A stretch of 64,000 bases of DNA from JBBQZU01 sp038207425 (lineage in GTDB: Bacteria > Bacteroidota > Bacteroidia > Flavobacteriales_D > Cryomorphaceae): NCBI GenBank assembly GCA_038207425.1, contig JBBQZU010000007.1, positions 62,001 to 126,000 of the forward strand, given 5' to 3'. Both the position numbers and the translations under genes were made by a program. The notes under the pieces were generated by a model. That model was not told the DNA's origin. It worked only from the letters and a program-made list of their open reading frames with translations, and searched no databases. Shown here one piece after another: positions 62,501-64,000 of the stretch; position 1 is the first letter of the stretch, and each line of letters starts with the position of its first letter.

Positions 62501-64000
62501 TGTTTTCTCAGGTTCAGCTTTAGCGGTTAGGGTAAGTTCTTCGAGCATTTTCTTATCAGCCGAAATTTCATCTACAAGCGATGAGCGCTCCGAAAGCAAC
62601 TCTTCGTATCTGAGTTTGAGTGCCGTCGAATTTTCATTGCCCGGAGCCTTGGCAGCAGCAGCATAAATCGAAATTTCAGACTGCAATGCGGATATCAGTG
62701 ATGTATTGGCAGCAATGCGTCGCTCAAGTTGTTGCTCCGGTTTTGTGCTGGCTTTCGCCGAAAGGCGATCCTCATAACCCGGCATAATTAAATCGCGGCT
62801 AAACGGCTCAGCCAGTGATTGCGCCATTTCAGGACTTATTGAAACTTTTTCAATATTATTGGTAAGTATTGTCGAAGATTCATCTTTGGTTTCAGGTTGA
62901 GCAGCAACATTGGCGGCTTTTTCGTTCTCAGAAACGGTTGTTGTAGCAAGCATAGCAGCGTACTCCTTGCCCTCCTTGCTCCGTGGATTGTAAGCCAATC
63001 GGCCTTCTAAAATCTGCCTGTCCTGCTGCAGCTCGAGTGTTTTTATTCTGCGCAGTTCTAGAATATCATCGGCGGTATAGCCTGCCGGAATTATACCTTT
63101 TTCGGCTTCACTCAGCGCCACAATCAATTGCTCATTGAGCGCAATTCTCTTTTCGCTAATTTCCGGTGCACTTAACCCAGACAATTCAGCCGTAGCGAGT
63201 GATTGATGATATTCTGGAGCGCTATTAGAAATAATTTTAAGGTACTTCTGATCGGTAGAAACACGCTCAATTCTCGACTCTAACCGCGCAGCCGTAGAAG
63301 CGTCAAGCTGATTCACATCAGCTTCAGAGCCGGCAAGTATTATTTTTTCATTTTCACTCAAAGGAACGTTCGCAATGCTTTCGCTGCTCAAAGCTGAAAT
63401 GCTGGTTTCGAGCATGCTTATCTCGTTAAGCTTTTCAGCTTTTAATTTTTCAAATGATTCGAGTTGCTTTGCCTTTTCCGTTGCGATTATCTTGCTCTTA
63501 CCGCTGTTCAATTCTACTATTGACTCATCGAGTACTTTCACCCAATCACGGGCTTGATTGAGTTTTTCCGTTTCAACATCAAGGGCTGATTTAGGCTGAA
63601 CAGTTTTGGTAGTTGCTGCCTTTGCATCTGGGGTTTTATTTTCTGTAACAGCAGCCGATGCTATTTTCTCATTTGACGCTAGCGCCGGTGTTTCAGAAAT
63701 ATTTTGATTTACAGCTTCCTTCTCGGTCTTGGTTGATGGCTTCGATAGATCAGCTTCACTGAGTGCTACAGAAGGCAACACTGCGGTTGTCGCACCAGGT
63801 ACAATCGTTACGCCTGCATTGCCGGTAGCGCCTGTTGATGGATTCTTTTGTTCACTAGTAGGCTTCGCATTATCAGACTTTGCGCGTGGGTTCGTCTCTG
63901 ATGTTGCGCTATCTTCTGAATTTTCATTTGCATCCTTGTTGTTTGTATCCGCTAATGTTGCAATCAAACTTTCATCATCGATATACGCTTTGGCAAAAGT
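59540..64000 (-). CDS. giant coiled-coil protein with three SPOR-like C-terminal domains (5' end outside window)
   Basis: The frame stays open to the right edge, so the true start lies beyond it; at least 1486 residues are visible. The part in the window is Ala/Glu/Ser/Lys-rich and mostly helical with heptad character (LEQSSRIAAEAEVLYKKASI, QLSTAERAKSEKILISYG-like stretches). Near the C-terminus three SPOR-like modules occur at about 1140-1215 (IFQVQVGAFRNPIPQ), 1295-1370 (FYTVQVGVYSKPVALD) and 1392-1475 (VYVVVLGVFSGDVP), counting from 63967. SPOR domains bind denuded peptidoglycan in divisome proteins, so an envelope role is possible. I could not name the family. Confidence 0.75.
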   Translation of the reverse strand, partial: TFAKAYIDDESLIATLADTNNKDANENSEDSATSETNPRAKSDNAKPTSEQKNPSTGATGNAGVTIVPGATTAVLPSVALSEADLSKPSTKTEKEAVNQNISETPALASNEKIASAAVTENKTPDAKAATTKTVQPKSALDVETEKLNQARDWVKVLDESIVELNSGKSKIIATEKAKQLESFEKLKAEKLNEISMLETSISALSSESIANVPLSENEKIILAGSEADVNQLDASTAARLESRIERVSTDQKYLKIISNSAPEYHQSLATAELSGLSAPEISEKRIALNEQLIVALSEAEKGIIPAGYTADDILELRRIKTLELQQDRQILEGRLAYNPRSKEGKEYAAMLATTTVSENEKAANVAAQPETKDESSTILTNNIEKVSISPEMAQSLAEPFSRDLIMPGYEDRLSAKASTKPEQQLERRIAANTSLISALQSEISIYAAAAKAPGNENSTALKLRYEELLSERSSLVDEISADKKMLEELTLTAKAEPEKTEVKGEKPAKVVVASAKNLPLAAVEVAAFKTSFAESQRIIQGSGIAPYDERIALAEMSRQQAESIETRIGALAVMLDRSTTPYEQDQIQLAIQELSALSADKLQEADRLTIEAGNIATTVAIIDEPAKEPIAQNLSAKAETKELEVEALLVNTAETMELGSMAYKSLNASIRANDLDEQMKLLASERAKSEKILISYGSETDPVLKAQLYDDFITSATDIAEIQNEVKQEISKSNEAEIAFYTNSNTQLISKVESESVLTDIEVARLNDLKIQWSELSKSLESISSRSKELSVMSPADQNALLRGEIMVVSQLAAVNSQVTELSQKIDMRAAEEVAGLAKANDASAAFESNPTNHVALPNKTYTTPVVAKYAALIPETEIRTLKASDEALNFDLSIGLPSTAEADAKLIKQAARADETTMTTLQKNPAFVQYLSAKIKTDSLKSIEYSLADQALIYTTGANERFEEAKRLNEAVAAAENQDDKKMLLEQSSRIAAEAEVLYKKASIAATGAEEARSLRTAQQQNIAAAVSSLKAVEISDLDKVLKGEPYKIITADLASNQAIPAKNNAASSTVSTPGNQNTEGKAASKTGTSGGKTPDEDDDKPIATYWLGMIDIIAEKNNFSDVKENMFVSTETSIYSKAKPIPMNPPMPSGLIFQVQVGAFRNPIPQDMFKAFAPVMGQRLDNGITRYRAGIFTIYRDAVAAKDAIRQLGYKDAFVIAYLDGERLSAEEARAIVNRLPQAETRPSAAPITAMKQPPVVPSTLKASKPENTSVDKKPAVSAAALPENVEYYNDPNAAAAAPVEVIAGLFYTVQVGVYSKPVALDKLYNLTELNTELTAQKTIRYTTGRFNSVGDASLRKQAAQSLGVTDAFVTAYYNGRRISPNEANALLKEQGDVILALKAQKPVQVYVVVLGVFSGDVPQEFANTILERPELNIRSISESNEISIFISAEFADKQSAEEYLQKAIKVGLREAYLARWVNGKAIR

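Noticed and set aside
60828..62666. Several plus-strand ORFs across the giant coiled-coil gene
   Set aside because: Ser- and Ala-rich shadows of a biased minus-strand frame, no motifs.
1..64000. CRISPR array, IS element or prophage
   Set aside because: No regularly spaced repeats, transposase motifs, or phage structural genes were found on either strand.

Overview
The window is a chromosomal segment of a Bacteroidota bacterium, most likely in or near the Flavobacteriales. The evidence is five secreted proteins with type IX secretion (T9SS) C-terminal sorting tails (YPNP/FPNP motif plus a short beta-rich tail), a TonB receptor with a carboxypeptidase-regulatory-like domain, PorT-like barrels, A-rich regions rather than Shine-Dalgarno sites before start codons, and -7 boxes of the type TAnnTTTG or TAnnTTCG. 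I see no rRNA, tRNA, CRISPR array, insertion sequence or prophage. The 59.5-64 kb gene runs off the right edge.

Layout. 0.2-2.7 kb: acyl-ACP desaturase, a PorT-like barrel and an OmpA lipoprotein, followed by a 1.3 kb stretch with only a worn coding relic. 3.9-13.3 kb: three large T9SS exoproteins (PAP2/vanadium-haloperoxidase-like enzyme, VCBS/ASPIC protein, 5'-nucleotidase-like phosphoesterase). 13.5-24.4 kb: small housekeeping and membrane genes (rhodanese, FrnE-like DsbA, DUF2237, barrel, DUF2306-like), a TonB receptor relic, a XRE-S24 regulator divergent from a peptide-binding lipoprotein, DUF2892, a secreted serine hydrolase, and a CDF metal transporter. 24.4-31.1 kb: amidase, phenylalanine 4-hydroxylase (phhA) behind an apparent attenuator, TonB receptor, barrel, and a three-gene stress cluster. 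31.3-35.5 kb: phenylacetate lower-pathway operon paaG-H-I-J-Y. 35.6-39.2 kb: a membrane gene with one in-frame stop, DUF2461, and a modular T9SS protein. 39.4-45.1 kb: complete Mrp Na+/H+ antiporter operon (A-G, minus strand), followed by a broken CPA1-type Na+/H+ antiporter. 46.6-50.2 kb: AraC regulator, two pirins, an amber-interrupted nitroreductase, and a GNAT, as one minus-strand cluster. 50.3-64 kb: coiled-coil membrane protein, SIMPL protein, enoyl-CoA hydratase-like protein, PAS-SpoIIE phosphatase, DUF349 protein, BamE-like lipoprotein, Nudix-type regulator, M48 protease, ClpS, and a giant coiled-coil protein with three SPOR-like domains.

Most notable: (1) upstream of phhA there is a near-leaderless 19-codon ORF with four Tyr codons, followed by a 10-bp GC-rich terminator 19 nt before the phhA start. 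I can draw mutually exclusive hairpins, so a tyrosine-sensing transcription attenuator is a reasonable model. (2) Two unrelated T9SS enzymes share a ~95-residue CxC module. (3) A perfect 12-bp hairpin plus T-run lies inside a signal-peptide coding region. (4) At least four genes carry single-base nonsense or frameshift lesions, three of them between 35.6 and 47.6 kb, which is either real decay or assembly error.

All domain assignments are by eye from translated sequence. No database search was run.
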